Of a DNA stretch of 64,000 nucleotides, positions 38,870 to 48,452 are shown one piece after another; position 1 is the stretch's first letter; every line of letters starts with the position of its first letter. Where the stretch lies: assembly GCA_003994795.1 (NCBI GenBank), contig AP018269.1, forward strand, positions 5,829,254 through 5,893,253. Reading direction: 5' to 3'. The notes beneath the pieces are model-generated. The model did no database searches and had not been told where the DNA came from. It worked only from the letters and a program-made list of their open reading frames with translations. A program made the translations under genes and the position numbers. The stretch is from Cylindrospermum sp. NIES-4074. Lineage in GTDB: Bacteria; Cyanobacteriota; Cyanobacteriia; Cyanobacteriales; Nostocaceae.

Positions 38870-38872
38870 TTT

Positions 38873-40813
38873 ATGGAAGTTCGCGGCGTTTGGATCACGA
38901 CAACAGATAGTAAAGTCCTTAATTCCCAGAAAAACATTGCCGAGGCTATAAAGTTTCTCGCCGAAACTGGATTTAACGTTATATTTCCCGTTGTCTGGAA
39001 TAGGGGTTTCACCAACTATCGCAGCAAAGCCATGCTGAAAAACTTTGGCGTAGAAATCAATCCGCGCGATGACTTTAAAGATAGAGATCCTTTAGCCGAA
39101 TTAATTGAGGAAGCAAAAAAAGTGAATCTTGCGGTTATCCCCTGGTTTGAATATGGTTTTATGAGTTCTTATCAAAAAAATGGTGGGGAAATCATCGCCA
39201 AAAAACCAGAATGGGCAGCCATTGATTACACTGGTAAAAACCTGAGTGTAAATAATTATTTTTGGCTAAATGCTTTTGATAGCGAAGTGCAGGATTTTTT
39301 ATTAAGTTTATTTTTAGAAGTAGTCCAAAACTATGAAGTTGCCGGTATTCAAGGAGATGATCATTTTCCCTGTTTACCAATGGAAGGTGGTTATGACAAA
39401 AAAACTACTGCACGCTATCAGCAAGAGTTTAATCAACAACCACCAAAACCGCCAGAAAGAGGAAATTCTAAAGATCCACAATGGCAAAATCCACAATGGC
39501 AACAATGGGTACGGTGGCGGGCTGATATTCTTTCCAATTTTTTAAGCCGTGTCTACCAAGAAATAATTAATGTAAATCCTGAATTAATTATTTCAATGGC
39601 TCCAAGTGTTTATCGTTGGGGTTATGAAAACTACCTCCAAGATTCTCAAACTTGGGTTGATATGGGGTTAGTTGATTTAATTCATCCGCAGTTATATCAA
39701 AGGGAATTGGAACTTTATAAAAGAGATATAGATAGGCTTTGTACAGAACAATTTACTAAACAACAATTACCTCAATTAATTCCTGGTGTTCTTATAAAAC
39801 AGAATACGTATAGAATTAATCCACAAAATTTAATCGATGTAATAAAATCTAATCGTTGTATTGGTATTCAAGGGGAAGCCCTCTGGTTTTATGAAGGTTT
39901 GCGAGAAGATAATAATGCTTTAGCTAATCTTCTCAAATCTGGTGTTTACTCTCAACCTCCTGGAAAATTTGACGCAAAAGAAATTAAAAAGAATACCTTT
40001 ACCTATCGGCGAATCAATAATAACTATAATTTCATAAATACATCACAGTCAATTAGCCTCAAGGTACAATTTGATTGGGTTGATAGATTTTCGGAAGGTA
40101 TGGCAGCAGTTAAAATGGGTTACAAATGCAGTTACATTGATAAAGCAGGTAAACTGCTCAACCGCTTTCAGTATGATACTGCTGAACCTTTTTCAGAAGG
40201 ACTAGCCCTAGTAGAAATTAAGGATAAATACGGTTATATTGATAAAACTACCAAACTGATAATTAGTAATAAATTTGATGCAGCAGCATCATTTTCTGAA
40301 GGTGTAGCAGCAGTAAAAATAGGTAATAAATGGGGATATATTGATCAAGCGGGAGAAATTATTATTTCTGCTCAGTTTGATGATGTTAAATCATTTTCTG
40401 AAGACTTAGCACCCGTAAAAATAGCTAATATGTGGGGTTATATTGATAAAACAGGCAGCACTGTAATTCTATCTGATTTTGATGAAGTGACAAACTTTTT
40501 TGAAGGTCTTGCATTAGTTAAAATTGGGAATAAATTAGGTTATATAGATAAAACTGGACAATTTATTATCAAACCGCAATTTGATGAAGCCGACATTTTT
40601 TCTGAAGGATTAGCTCCTGTGAAAATGGGAGGTAAATGGGGATATATTAATCAGTTTGGTCAGTTTGCGATTACACCATATTTCGATTTTGCTAAACCTT
40701 TTTCGGAAGGTTTGGCATTAGTTAATGTTGGTGGCAAATTCAAACAAGATCAGGAGCAAGGGAAAGCAGAGTTTATCGGCGGCAAATGGGGATATATTCG
40801 CAAACCTGAATAA
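38873..40813 (+). CDS. Family-10-like glycosyl hydrolase with WG repeats, second half of a split gene
   Basis: A 646-residue protein. About 1-345 is a DUF187/GHL10-type TIM barrel (EVRGVWITTTDSKVL at the start, FPVVWNRGF near 36, IPWFEYGFM near 87, GIQGDDHF near 158). About 385-646 has eight or so WG repeats (NKWGYIDQAGEI type). It has no start-proximal ribosome-binding site and no signal peptide, and it is in phase with the SLH/WG frame that ends at 38869. It is either reached by readthrough, by coupled re-initiation, or dead. Its paralogue at 61968 has its own signal anchor, so this part was probably exported by the N-terminal half. Confidence 0.85.
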   Translation: MEVRGVWITTTDSKVLNSQKNIAEAIKFLAETGFNVIFPVVWNRGFTNYRSKAMLKNFGVEINPRDDFKDRDPLAELIEEAKKVNLAVIPWFEYGFMSSYQKNGGEIIAKKPEWAAIDYTGKNLSVNNYFWLNAFDSEVQDFLLSLFLEVVQNYEVAGIQGDDHFPCLPMEGGYDKKTTARYQQEFNQQPPKPPERGNSKDPQWQNPQWQQWVRWRADILSNFLSRVYQEIINVNPELIISMAPSVYRWGYENYLQDSQTWVDMGLVDLIHPQLYQRELELYKRDIDRLCTEQFTKQQLPQLIPGVLIKQNTYRINPQNLIDVIKSNRCIGIQGEALWFYEGLREDNNALANLLKSGVYSQPPGKFDAKEIKKNTFTYRRINNNYNFINTSQSISLKVQFDWVDRFSEGMAAVKMGYKCSYIDKAGKLLNRFQYDTAEPFSEGLALVEIKDKYGYIDKTTKLIISNKFDAAASFSEGVAAVKIGNKWGYIDQAGEIIISAQFDDVKSFSEDLAPVKIANMWGYIDKTGSTVILSDFDEVTNFFEGLALVKIGNKLGYIDKTGQFIIKPQFDEADIFSEGLAPVKMGGKWGYINQFGQFAITPYFDFAKPFSEGLALVNVGGKFKQDQEQGKAEFIGGKWGYIRKPE

Positions 40814-40974
40814 TTTTCAATTGCCACCAGTAGACTTGTCTACAAGAATCAAAAGAAGGCAGGGTGCAGGGCAACTTGGTGTCAAGGAAATTTATCTGTT
40901 CAGGCAACATTCTTGAGCAGGAGCAGCTATTACAAAAATACGTAAGTGAAGCCCCTCGTAGACATCGCCTCTCC

Positions 40975-42225
40975 CTACCTCGTCAACAATCGCCGGCGCA
41001 AATTATCCAGCGCTGCATTTGCACTCACATGGCGAGTTAAAGACCGACCCCGGATAGTTCCAAACCGATATTCAAAACTGGTCACTTCATCCCCAGGCCC
41101 CGCTAAACCCACATAAACCAAACCCACTGGTTTAGTATCCGTCCCCCCGGTGGGGCCAGCGATTCCAGTAATACTTAATCCCCAAGTAGTTCCGAGGCGG
41201 GTTTTTACCCCAATAGCCATTTGTTCAGCTACAGTCGCACTCACCGCCCCAAATTTATCTAAATCTTCTGGGTTAACCCCCAACAACTTCACCTTCACCG
41301 AGTTGTCATAAGAAATTACTCCACCCCAAAAATAATCTGAGCTACCAGAAATCTCTGTCAACATTTGCCCCAGTCCGCCACCGGTGCAAGATTCTGCCAC
41401 CGATAAGGTTTCCCCTGATGCACGTAACAATTTACCCACCACAGAAGCTAAGGTTTCATCATCAGCACCGTAATAATCTAAACCAGCAATATCTATCAGT
41501 TGCTTCTCAATTGGTGCTATTAACTCCTCTGCTGCTGCGGCTGAAGTTGCTTTTGCAGAAACGCGCAGCCTCACTTCTCCTTTGCCTGCATAAGGCGCTA
41601 CCGTTGGATTAAGTAAATTTAAATAAGCAGAGACTTTTTCCGCCAAAACAGATTCACCAATTCCCCAAAATCTTAAACTGCGGCTATAAATAATTTCTTT
41701 ACCCCAACCTTGACTTTTCAGAAACGGTACCGCTGTTTCTTCCCACATCCGATACATTTCGCTGGGAACACCGGGAAAGGTGAAAATCGTTAACTCAGGA
41801 CGGGGTTGCCAAATGATACCGGGTGCTGTTCCGGTGGGGTTGGGTAGAACTTTTGCCCCTTGGGGAATTAAGGCTTGTTTGCGGTTGCTGGGAGACATTT
41901 CTCGACCCCGTTGGGCAAATTTCTGAGCGATATCTTCAATCACTTCTGGGTCTTCAACCAAGGGAGCACCAAAAAAATTGGCGATCGCTTCGCAGGTAAG
42001 ATCATCTGGTGTGGGCCCAAGTCCACCTGTGAAAATGAGAATTTGAACTCTGGAAGCGGCAATTTCTATAACTTGCTTTAACCGTTCTGGATTATCCCCA
42101 ACCACAGTTTGATAATAGTGAGGAATACCTAGCTGCGCTAATTGCTGGGCGAGATATTGGGCATTGCTGTTGAGGATATCTCCTAGCAGCATTTCAGTAC
42201 CAACACAAATAATTTCTGCACTCAT
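40975..42225 (-). CDS. cinA: CinA family protein, nicotinamide mononucleotide amidohydrolase
   Basis: A 416-residue two-domain protein. The N-terminal MoCF-like COG1058 domain (about 1-170) begins MSAEIICVGTEMLLGDILN and has FTGGLGPTPDDLT. The C-terminal CinA domain (about 255-412) has SVAESCTGGGLGQMLTE and FWGGVISYDNSVK, where the catalytic Ser and Lys of nicotinamide mononucleotide deamidase sit. It recycles pyridine nucleotides and hydrolyses ADP-ribose in related enzymes. Length is normal. A MITE-like element lies 80 bases before the start. Confidence 0.93.
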   Translation of the reverse strand: MSAEIICVGTEMLLGDILNSNAQYLAQQLAQLGIPHYYQTVVGDNPERLKQVIEIAASRVQILIFTGGLGPTPDDLTCEAIANFFGAPLVEDPEVIEDIAQKFAQRGREMSPSNRKQALIPQGAKVLPNPTGTAPGIIWQPRPELTIFTFPGVPSEMYRMWEETAVPFLKSQGWGKEIIYSRSLRFWGIGESVLAEKVSAYLNLLNPTVAPYAGKGEVRLRVSAKATSAAAAEELIAPIEKQLIDIAGLDYYGADDETLASVVGKLLRASGETLSVAESCTGGGLGQMLTEISGSSDYFWGGVISYDNSVKVKLLGVNPEDLDKFGAVSATVAEQMAIGVKTRLGTTWGLSITGIAGPTGGTDTKPVGLVYVGLAGPGDEVTSFEYRFGTIRGRSLTRHVSANAALDNLRRRLLTR

Positions 42226-42303
42226 TGGATTTGGTAATAGGTAATAGGGATCAGGATTAGAGGATTAGAGGATGAGCAGGATTTATTTGAGAATGATTAA
42301 TAT

Positions 42304-42445
42304 TTAGGATTTACGCACACTCTACGAATTATTGGCGTTCTTCTCTACGCACAGTCGCTAACGCTTTGGCAGAAGACGACGCACCAGAAGCCGCCTTGGC
42401 GGTTCCATAAATTGGGCTTTTTGGCGATTTTTGCGTAAGTCCTAA
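42304..42445. mobile_element. MITE-like element with TTAGGA(T/C)TTACGCA ends
   Basis: About 142 bases; the left end TTAGGATTTACGCA and the right end TGCGTAAGTCCTAA are inverted copies with one difference. The interior (TCTACGCACAGTCGCTAACG and so on) has no gene. This end sequence is frequent in Nostocales elements, from memory. Confidence 0.6.
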
Positions 42446-42534
42446 TATTAATCCTCATTATCCTTTCATCCTTAAATCCTGATTGGTAATTGGGGAGGAG
42501 GTAATTAACAAAAAACCATTACCCATTACCAAAA

Positions 42535-43581
42535 TTAAGATTGTCGAGAAAGTCTCCAAACTCGCCAGATAGCGTAACTTAACAACGAGGTAGACGCAGA
42601 GGCGTAAATAATGCCACTAGGGATGCCGACAACAGCTAAAGCCAAACTTCCCACCCACAGAGTTAAAGAGTAAATAAACAAAACTGTTAATCTGTGGGAC
42701 AGACCAGCTTGTAATAAACGGTGATGCAAATGGCTTTTATCGGCCACAAAAGGTGATTTACCTCGACGTAATCGCGCTAAAATCACGGCGGACATATCGA
42801 CAATCGGCACTGCCAAAATTAGATAAGGTAATAAAACGGCAGTGAAAGCAGGGATTTTCACTAAACCAATTACACCCACAGCGGCTAGGGTGAAGCCCAT
42901 AAAATAAGCCCCACCATCTCCCATAAAGATTTGTGCAGGGTTGAAATTGTAACGGAGAAATCCCAAGGCTGCACCAGCTAAAGCGGCAGCAATGATGGCT
43001 GCTGCGGGTTGACGCATAAACAAGGACACCACCAACATCACTACAGCGGCAATTCCAGACACTCCAGCGGCTAATCCATCTAAACCGTCAATCCAGTTAA
43101 TGGCATTTACCATCCCCACCAGCCAAATGACTGTGATGGGCAAACTCAGCCAGTTGAGATTGACTATTCCCATTGTGGGAATGCTAATAAAATCTATACT
43201 TACTCCTGCTTTCCATGCAGCAGTTGCCACCATAACTTGCATCAGCAAGCGTATTAAGGGAGACAGGTTTAATAAATCGTCGGCTAAACCGATGAGAAAA
43301 AAGCCCAGACCTCCGAGAATAACACCCCCAATTTGCCATTCTTTTTCCGGTGATAAAATCCCAAAACCGCCTAACCACCAGACAAGTAATAGGGAGAGGA
43401 AAGTACCTGCGAAGATAGAAACTCCTCCTAAGCGTACCATCGGACGTTGATGAACTTTGCGATCGCCTGGTTGATCTACACGTCCACTTTTGATGCCAAT
43501 GTTTTTGACATCAGGCGTAGTCCAAAGAACGACTACTGCGGCGACGAGAAAGGCAATCAGATGATAAATCTGAGCAGGCAT
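42535..43581 (-). CDS. WecA/MraY-type undecaprenyl-phosphate sugar-1-phosphate transferase
   Basis: A 348-residue membrane enzyme with about ten helices. Family signatures are DDLLNLSP near 97, NAINWIDGLDGLAAGV near 157, MGDGGAYFMGF near 217 and SHLHHRLLQAGL near 275. The sugar-selecting His-rich loop and the DDxxD and DGGA residues are intact. It links a sugar-1-phosphate (probably N-acetylglucosamine) to a C55 lipid carrier, the first step for O-antigen-like or cell-wall polysaccharides. Length favours WecA-like enzymes over MraY, which is usually longer and sits in the dcw cluster. Substrate remains uncertain. Confidence 0.85.
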   Translation of the reverse strand: MPAQIYHLIAFLVAAVVVLWTTPDVKNIGIKSGRVDQPGDRKVHQRPMVRLGGVSIFAGTFLSLLLVWWLGGFGILSPEKEWQIGGVILGGLGFFLIGLADDLLNLSPLIRLLMQVMVATAAWKAGVSIDFISIPTMGIVNLNWLSLPITVIWLVGMVNAINWIDGLDGLAAGVSGIAAVVMLVVSLFMRQPAAAIIAAALAGAALGFLRYNFNPAQIFMGDGGAYFMGFTLAAVGVIGLVKIPAFTAVLLPYLILAVPIVDMSAVILARLRRGKSPFVADKSHLHHRLLQAGLSHRLTVLFIYSLTLWVGSLALAVVGIPSGIIYASASTSLLSYAIWRVWRLSRQS

Positions 43582-43699
43582 CGGTATCTTCTCATAAGTA
43601 GTGTGTCAGACAGAAATTTGGTGAGGGCGATTTCTACCTAATATCTACTACATTTGGGTCAGTTATCAGTATGGGAATTTTAGATATTCAGCCAAGTTG

Positions 43700-43796
43700 C
43701 TATATGAGGCTGGTAATGGGTAACGGGTAATGGGTAATAGGTAATGGGTGATATTTATTTCTCTTTCCAATTACCAATTACCAATTACCAATTCCA
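43700..43796. repeat. TAATGGG and CAATTAC repeat pair
   Basis: GGTAATGGGTAACGGGTAAT is followed by several copies of ACCAATT, the complementary direction, before glyA. A hairpin between two convergent ends is possible. Confidence 0.75.
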
Positions 43797-43833
43797 GCGA
43801 CCTAACTAGCAACTTAGGTTATTGAAGTATTGC

Positions 43834-45117
43834 TTAGGCTAGGGCTGGCACGGGAATTTCTAAGTGAGGGTATAAGGGGAAGCGATCGCACAATGCTGCT
43901 ACCCGTCGCCGACAATCTTGGGCTACTGTCTCAGAATCAGGAGCAAGTAGGCGATCGGCAATAATATTCCCAATCTCCGTAAATTCCGCAGTCCCTAAGC
44001 CCCGTGTAGTCATAGCTGGAGAACCCAACCGCAGACCACTAGTAACAAAAGGCGACTGGGGATCAAAAGGAACTGTATTTTTATTGGCGGTAATATTTAT
44101 ACCGCTTACCAGCTGATCCGCTTGCTTACCTGTGAGGCCAATAGAGCGCAAATCCACCAACATTAAATGGTTATCAGTGCCATTTGACACCAACTTTAAA
44201 CCCCGATTTTGCAGTTGAGTTGCCAAGGCGCGGGCATTTTCAATTACTTGGGCAGAATAAGTTGTAAAGTCAGGCTTCAGGGCTTCACCGAAAGCTACTG
44301 CCTTACCAGCAATCACGTGTTCCAATGGCCCCCCTTGGGTACCAGGGAAAACGGATTTATCCAGCTTTTTACCCAATTCCCCATCACGAGTTAAGATTAA
44401 ACCACCACGAGGCCCGCGCAGAGTTTTATGGGTAGTTGTTGTTACCACATCACAATAAGGAATCGGGTCAAGATGATGACCAGTAGCCACTAAACCAGCA
44501 ATGTGAGCAATATCTGCCAATAAGTAAGCACCAATTTCATCAGCGATACTCCGAAACTTGGCAAAGTCGATCGCACGGGGATAAGCCGAATAACCGCAAA
44601 TCAGGAGCTTAGGACGCTCTTTCAGCGCCAGCTCACGAATTTGGTTATAGTCCAGTTGTTCTGTTTGTGGGCTGACACCATAGTGACGAACTTGGAACCA
44701 TTTACCCGACACATTCACTGGTGAACCGTGGGTGAGGTGTCCCCCATGAGACAAATCCATCCCCATGATTTTGTCACCTGGTTCCAGCAGCGTGAGAAAG
44801 ACTGCAAAGTTTGCTTGTGCGCCAGAATGGGGTTGTACATTGGCATGAGCAGCACCAAACAACTGTTTTGCCCGGTCAATAGCCAGTTGCTCGATTTTGT
44901 CAACGAACTCACAGCCACCGTAATAACGCTTACCAGGCAACCCTTCAGCATATTTATTTGTCAGTACGGAACCTTGAGCGGCTAGAACAGCGGCTGAGGT
45001 AAAGTTTTCGCTAGCAATCAACTCCAAGTGGTCACGTTGACGCTGTAGTTCTTGGTTAATTAATTCACCAATAGCAGGATCGGAGGATGTCAGAAAGTCT
45101 GAGTTAGTCTTGGTCAC
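43834..45117 (-). CDS. glyA: Serine hydroxymethyltransferase
   Basis: A 427-residue PLP enzyme that converts serine and tetrahydrofolate to glycine and methylene-tetrahydrofolate, the main one-carbon source for purine and thymidylate. Landmarks are [15 protein letters not shown] near 32-46, [15 protein letters not shown] near 54, and the PLP lysine in [13 protein letters not shown] near 230. Length and order are standard. It links functionally with the purine genes in the window. A HIP1 site lies in the first coding part. Confidence 0.97.
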   Translation of the reverse strand: MTKTNSDFLTSSDPAIGELINQELQRQRDHLELIASENFTSAAVLAAQGSVLTNKYAEGLPGKRYYGGCEFVDKIEQLAIDRAKQLFGAAHANVQPHSGAQANFAVFLTLLEPGDKIMGMDLSHGGHLTHGSPVNVSGKWFQVRHYGVSPQTEQLDYNQIRELALKERPKLLICGYSAYPRAIDFAKFRSIADEIGAYLLADIAHIAGLVATGHHLDPIPYCDVVTTTTHKTLRGPRGGLILTRDGELGKKLDKSVFPGTQGGPLEHVIAGKAVAFGEALKPDFTTYSAQVIENARALATQLQNRGLKLVSNGTDNHLMLVDLRSIGLTGKQADQLVSGINITANKNTVPFDPQSPFVTSGLRLGSPAMTTRGLGTAEFTEIGNIIADRLLAPDSETVAQDCRRRVAALCDRFPLYPHLEIPVPALA

Positions 45118-45324
45118 TTCAAATATCCTTGTGTAAATTTGTACAAAATCTGGAGTTTAGTTGGGGGCAGTACCGGAGTCACGGCTGATAGTCGATAGTT
45201 TGTATGACTATTGATGTTGACTTATTTATTATTAGACGCCAGCCCAATTCATGCCTTAATTAATCATCGAGCTAATTTTTTGCATATTAACTTTGACACT
45301 CTCTATCACTAACTTTAGGGGGAT

Positions 45325-45356
45325 GCGATCGCCAATGGTCTGTGAAAGGCGATCGC
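45325..45356. repeat. Inverted pair of HIP1 octamers
   Basis: GCGATCGCC and GGCGATCGC, 14 bases apart, give a 9-bp stem upstream of glyA. HIP1 sites are abundant in Nostocales; a pair spaced to form a hairpin is less usual. Confidence 0.6.
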
Positions 45357-45504
45357 TAGTGCTGGCTGCCTCTACTCAATCTTGGCGTAAAAATTTAATT
45401 TATTACTTTCTACTAAAGCAACTCATCTCCAAGATATACAACATACAATAAATTAAGGTGTACTTAGCAATTTTTTGCTACTAGCCACATTTTTACCAAA
45501 AAGA

Positions 45505-45574
45505 GCGCTGGAGGTTGCCCTCTGGATGTACTCCGCCAGAAGAATCATAAAATCTGACGATGCGTAACCAGCGC
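45505..45574 (+). ncRNA. Candidate structured RNA element
   Basis: GCGCTGG (45505-45511) and CCAGCGC (45568-45574) close a 70-base segment that contains two inner pairings, AGGTTGCCCT (AGG/CCT) and CTGGATGTACTCCGCCAG (CTGG/CCAG). It sits upstream of a small gene and resembles a branched fold, with no tRNA T-loop. It may be an attenuator or a small RNA; the class is unknown. Confidence 0.35.
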
Positions 45575-45630
45575 CCACCCTGTCTGACAGTTAAATATAG
45601 GCAACAATAAGGATTTACAGGAGGGATTGG

Positions 45631-45828
45631 ATGCTAGTCATTTTAATAGACGATCAAATCCTAGCCCCTGAGCAGGTTTGCCAGTCTTGTCTACTTGCTG
45701 ATGGAACTGGTCAACCTCGTTGGCGTGGGGGTCAACTGCGCTGTGGTCAAGCAATTCGCAAATGCGCTCAACAGCAGTCAGAGCAGTATGAATGTATGAT
45801 GGGTTTCCGCATCGCCCATATAGAATAA
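45631..45828 (+). CDS. Small cysteine-rich cyanobacterial protein, unknown
   Basis: A 65-residue soluble protein with a CxxC (CQSC, residues 17-20) and further Cys at 38, 45 and 55, so a small metal-binding fold is possible. A good ribosome-binding site (ACAGGAGGG) precedes the ATG. No family is recognised; a structured RNA candidate lies about 60 bases upstream. Confidence 0.68.
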   Translation: MLVILIDDQILAPEQVCQSCLLADGTGQPRWRGGQLRCGQAIRKCAQQQSEQYECMMGFRIAHIE

Positions 45829-45909
45829 TCTAACTTGTCAGCAAGACCTAGCAACTGCGTTATCCTAAGCTCAAGTAACTGTTGAAATTTCACCACAGGA
45901 GAACGCAAT

Positions 45910-46386
45910 ATGACTTGGCGCGGGTCTACAATAGCTTCTGACCGGATTTTTGCTTGCTTACCTTATTTGCTGCCCCTAGTTGAAGGTGTAGCCTTTGGTG
46001 GCTTTTTGTTTGCACAGTTTCCGATCTTAAATATCGTTTTTTTGCCAGTTTTGCTCTTGAGCGGAATTTACAAAGGCATACCCTTTGCGGGAATCATCAT
46101 TTTCTTCGCCTTGTTTTTATTGGTTGTCAGAAACGAAAAAATCAGTCACTTCATTCGTTTCAATACCATGCAGGCCATTCTGATCGATATTGTGATCTTT
46201 TTGTGCTTCCTCTTACTGAAAGCTGTGCGTTCAGTTCCTGGTACTAGTTTTGCAATACAAACGCTAGAAACTACCCTTTTTATCGGCATAGTTGCAGCTG
46301 TTGTCTATTCTGTTATCCAGTCGCTGAGTGGGCGCTATGCGGAAATACCGACGCTTTCTGAAGCTGTTTATATGCAGGTGCGCTAG
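45910..46386 (+). CDS. Tic20 family protein
   Basis: A 158-residue membrane protein with four hydrophobic segments (about 15-35, 40-70, 85-105 and 120-140). The core RIFACLPYLLPLVEGVAFGG and the ISHFIRFNTMQAILIDI segment are typical of the cyanobacterial homologues of chloroplast Tic20, an inner-envelope translocon part. The role in bacteria is not clear. AGGAGAACGC precedes the start. It ends 3 bases before the convergent gene at 46390. Confidence 0.88.
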   Translation: MTWRGSTIASDRIFACLPYLLPLVEGVAFGGFLFAQFPILNIVFLPVLLLSGIYKGIPFAGIIIFFALFLLVVRNEKISHFIRFNTMQAILIDIVIFLCFLLLKAVRSVPGTSFAIQTLETTLFIGIVAAVVYSVIQSLSGRYAEIPTLSEAVYMQVR

Positions 46387-46389
46387 GGG

Positions 46390-47163
46390 TTAACGAGCTA
46401 CCACAGTGTTTTCCAGGCGACCAATACCTTCAATTTCTACGCGGACGCGATCGCCTAACCTTAACCCACCTACCCCAGATGGTGTACCTGTTAACACCAC
46501 ATCCCCAGGTAGTAGTGTCATCACCTGACTAATATAGGACACCAAAAAATCTGGGGGAAATACCATCTGATCAATACAAGCAGATTGCACAGGATGGGGA
46601 TGATCATTCAAAAAAGTTTGTAATCTAGCACCGGGATTTAACTCTCGCACCACCCAAGGCCCCAAAGGACAGAAGGTATCAAAACCTTTGGCTCTTGTCC
46701 ACTGACCATCCTGTTTTTGTAAATCCCGTGCTGTCACATCATTGGCGATAGTGTAACCCCAAATTTTGGTTTGGGCTTCCTCTGGCGTACACTTAAAAGT
46801 GCGATCGCCAATCACCACTGCCAACTCTCCTTCGTAGTCTACCCGCTGCGACTGTTGCGGATACTTAATTTCCATCTCCGAGGCAATGATAGAAGTCGGT
46901 GGCTTGAGAAAGATCAGTGGTTCAGCAGGCACAGGAGTCCCCATTTCCGCCGCATGGTCTACATAATTTTTGCCTACCGCCACAATTTTTGAGGGCGCAC
47001 AGGGAGCCAGAATTTGATAATTGTCTGGTTCCAAGATTAAATCAGTGGGTTGGCCATGCAACCAGGGCGGAGCATCCAACACTTCCACATTGAGGGATAG
47101 TTGTAGTAACCCATAGTAAATTAGTCCTTCTTGATTTTGAACTCGCAAATAGCGCTGCGCCAT
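46390..47163 (-). CDS. Fumarylacetoacetate hydrolase family protein
   Basis: A 257-residue FAH-fold enzyme. Landmarks are APSKIVAVGKNYVDHAAEMG near 55-74, the metal-binding Glu, Glu and Asp in VDYEGELAVVIG near 108 and TIANDVTARDLQ near 137, and the C-terminal PGDVVLTGTPSGVGGL. Such enzymes cleave or decarboxylate beta-keto acids (acylpyruvases, oxaloacetate decarboxylases). The substrate cannot be fixed. It is divergent from rpsF by 180 bases. Confidence 0.92.
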   Translation of the reverse strand: MAQRYLRVQNQEGLIYYGLLQLSLNVEVLDAPPWLHGQPTDLILEPDNYQILAPCAPSKIVAVGKNYVDHAAEMGTPVPAEPLIFLKPPTSIIASEMEIKYPQQSQRVDYEGELAVVIGDRTFKCTPEEAQTKIWGYTIANDVTARDLQKQDGQWTRAKGFDTFCPLGPWVVRELNPGARLQTFLNDHPHPVQSACIDQMVFPPDFLVSYISQVMTLLPGDVVLTGTPSGVGGLRLGDRVRVEIEGIGRLENTVVAR

Positions 47164-47343
47164 AACCTTGATTAATATCCTTAGAGATCCAAACTTTGGC
47201 AGATTTGGCTAATGATTCAAATTGAAAACTGGTAAGATTATAGTTCCTTGTTGCTTCAGATGTTGATTAGTGCTGATACCGTATCGTTATTAGCGTATAA
47301 ATTAACATCAGCAACCGTTTTGTCCAGAAGGAAACTAAAAACC

Positions 47344-47697
47344 ATGACGACAGTTTACGAGACAATGTACATCCTGCGCCCTGACTTGGGAGACGAACAG
47401 GTAGAGCAAGCGGTTAATAAATACCAGAACTTGCTGCGCGAACAAGGCGCTGATGAAATCCAAATTCAAAATCGTGGTAAGCGCCGTCTGGCTTATGAAA
47501 TCAAAAAGCACCGCGATGGCATCTACATCCAATTCAACTACACTGCACCAGCAAAAGCGATCGCTCCTTTTGAACGAGCTATGCGTTTGAGCGAAGAAGT
47601 GATCCGCTATCTCACAGTTAAGCAAGACATCCAAGAAGAAAAACCAGCCAAAGCGGCTGCTCCTGTGGTAACTGCACCTGTAACTGCACCTGTATAA
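47344..47697 (+). CDS. rpsF: 30S ribosomal protein S6
   Basis: A 117-residue protein from the ATG at 47344 ([20 protein letters not shown]), the normal start. The core [18 protein letters not shown] and [17 protein letters not shown] are typical of S6. The C-terminus has an Ala/Pro/Val repeat ([10 protein letters not shown]), a common variable tail. S6 binds 16S rRNA with S18. An upstream in-frame start at 47248 would add 32 residues that do not match the family. A perfect stem-loop follows the stop. Confidence 0.95.
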   Translation: MTTVYETMYILRPDLGDEQVEQAVNKYQNLLREQGADEIQIQNRGKRRLAYEIKKHRDGIYIQFNYTAPAKAIAPFERAMRLSEEVIRYLTVKQDIQEEKPAKAAAPVVTAPVTAPV

Positions 47698-47709
47698 GAG
47701 AGCCAAGTC

Positions 47710-47739
47710 TGAGTGCTGAATTTAACAATTCAGCACTCA
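47710..47739 (+). terminator. Heptamer-derived stem-loop after rpsF
   Basis: TGAGTGCTGAATT and AATTCAGCACTCA form a perfect 13-bp stem with a 4-base loop, 13 bases after the stop codon. The GAGTGCT/AGCACTC unit belongs to the heptamer repeat family. The following sequence is A-rich, not a T-run, so a 3'-end protecting role is as likely as termination. Confidence 0.55.
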
Positions 47740-47872
47740 AAACTAAATTAGATAAAAATAAAAAATTTATTTGTCGTTTTTCGTTTTCCTGATTAAGCTG
47801 GGAATGCTAAATTAACAGGTACTTGCCAATGGCAGTATCATCGCAGTTATACCAACAGAGCTGTAAGCCACT

Positions 47873-48433
47873 GTGAGCCAAATCGACCCCCCCAACATTC
47901 AAGCTCTTTCTACAGAAATATCGCAGTTGCGCCAAGAGTTGCAACTCCGCGATCAATTAGTGCAGCAGCTATCTCAGGAACTCTTCCGGCTGGTAAAGGG
48001 TAATACTAACTTTATGCCCCAGCGGTCGGAGCCTGAGCGTGATCTAAGTCAATTGCATGCTTTGCGAGAACAACTCCAAGCCGTTGAACAGCAGGTGACT
48101 TTCTACCAGGAGCAAATTACGGCTCGTGATGCCGAAATTTACCAATTGCGACAGTCAGTCCAAGAACTAACCGATCGCAGTCGGATGTTGGAGCAAGTAG
48201 TACAAGAGTTACCGCAAATTTACCGTCGTAAGTTTGAGGAGCGCATGGCTCCAGTGAGAGAAAAGGTGACAATGCTACAGCGGGAAAACCGCCAACTACA
48301 GGCAGAACTGCAAAGCGTCAGTTATCGTTTAGCAGTTAAAAATCGCCATACCACTCACAGCGGCATTGATTTACCTAATTTTCCCCGTGTGGCAACTGGA
48401 CAAAGTAATATTTCAACTCCCCAGAATGCCTAA
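47873..48433 (+). CDS. Coiled-coil protein, conserved-looking, unknown
   Basis: A 186-residue protein read from GTG at 47873. Residues 8-155 are Gln/Leu/Glu-rich heptads (LSTEISQLRQELQLRDQLVQ) forming one or two coiled coils, with a short Pro/Arg break near 48-60. The last 30 residues are Ser/Thr/Asn-rich and flexible. There is no membrane segment. A role in cell organisation is plausible but not shown by sequence. Confidence 0.7.
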   Translation: MSQIDPPNIQALSTEISQLRQELQLRDQLVQQLSQELFRLVKGNTNFMPQRSEPERDLSQLHALREQLQAVEQQVTFYQEQITARDAEIYQLRQSVQELTDRSRMLEQVVQELPQIYRRKFEERMAPVREKVTMLQRENRQLQAELQSVSYRLAVKNRHTTHSGIDLPNFPRVATGQSNISTPQNA

Positions 48434-48452
48434 GTATATCATCGTGGTGGCA

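Noticed and set aside
45505-45574. tRNA gene suggested by the 7-bp closing stem and 70-nt length
   Set aside because: No T-loop TTCRA, no D-loop GG and no proper anticodon arm.
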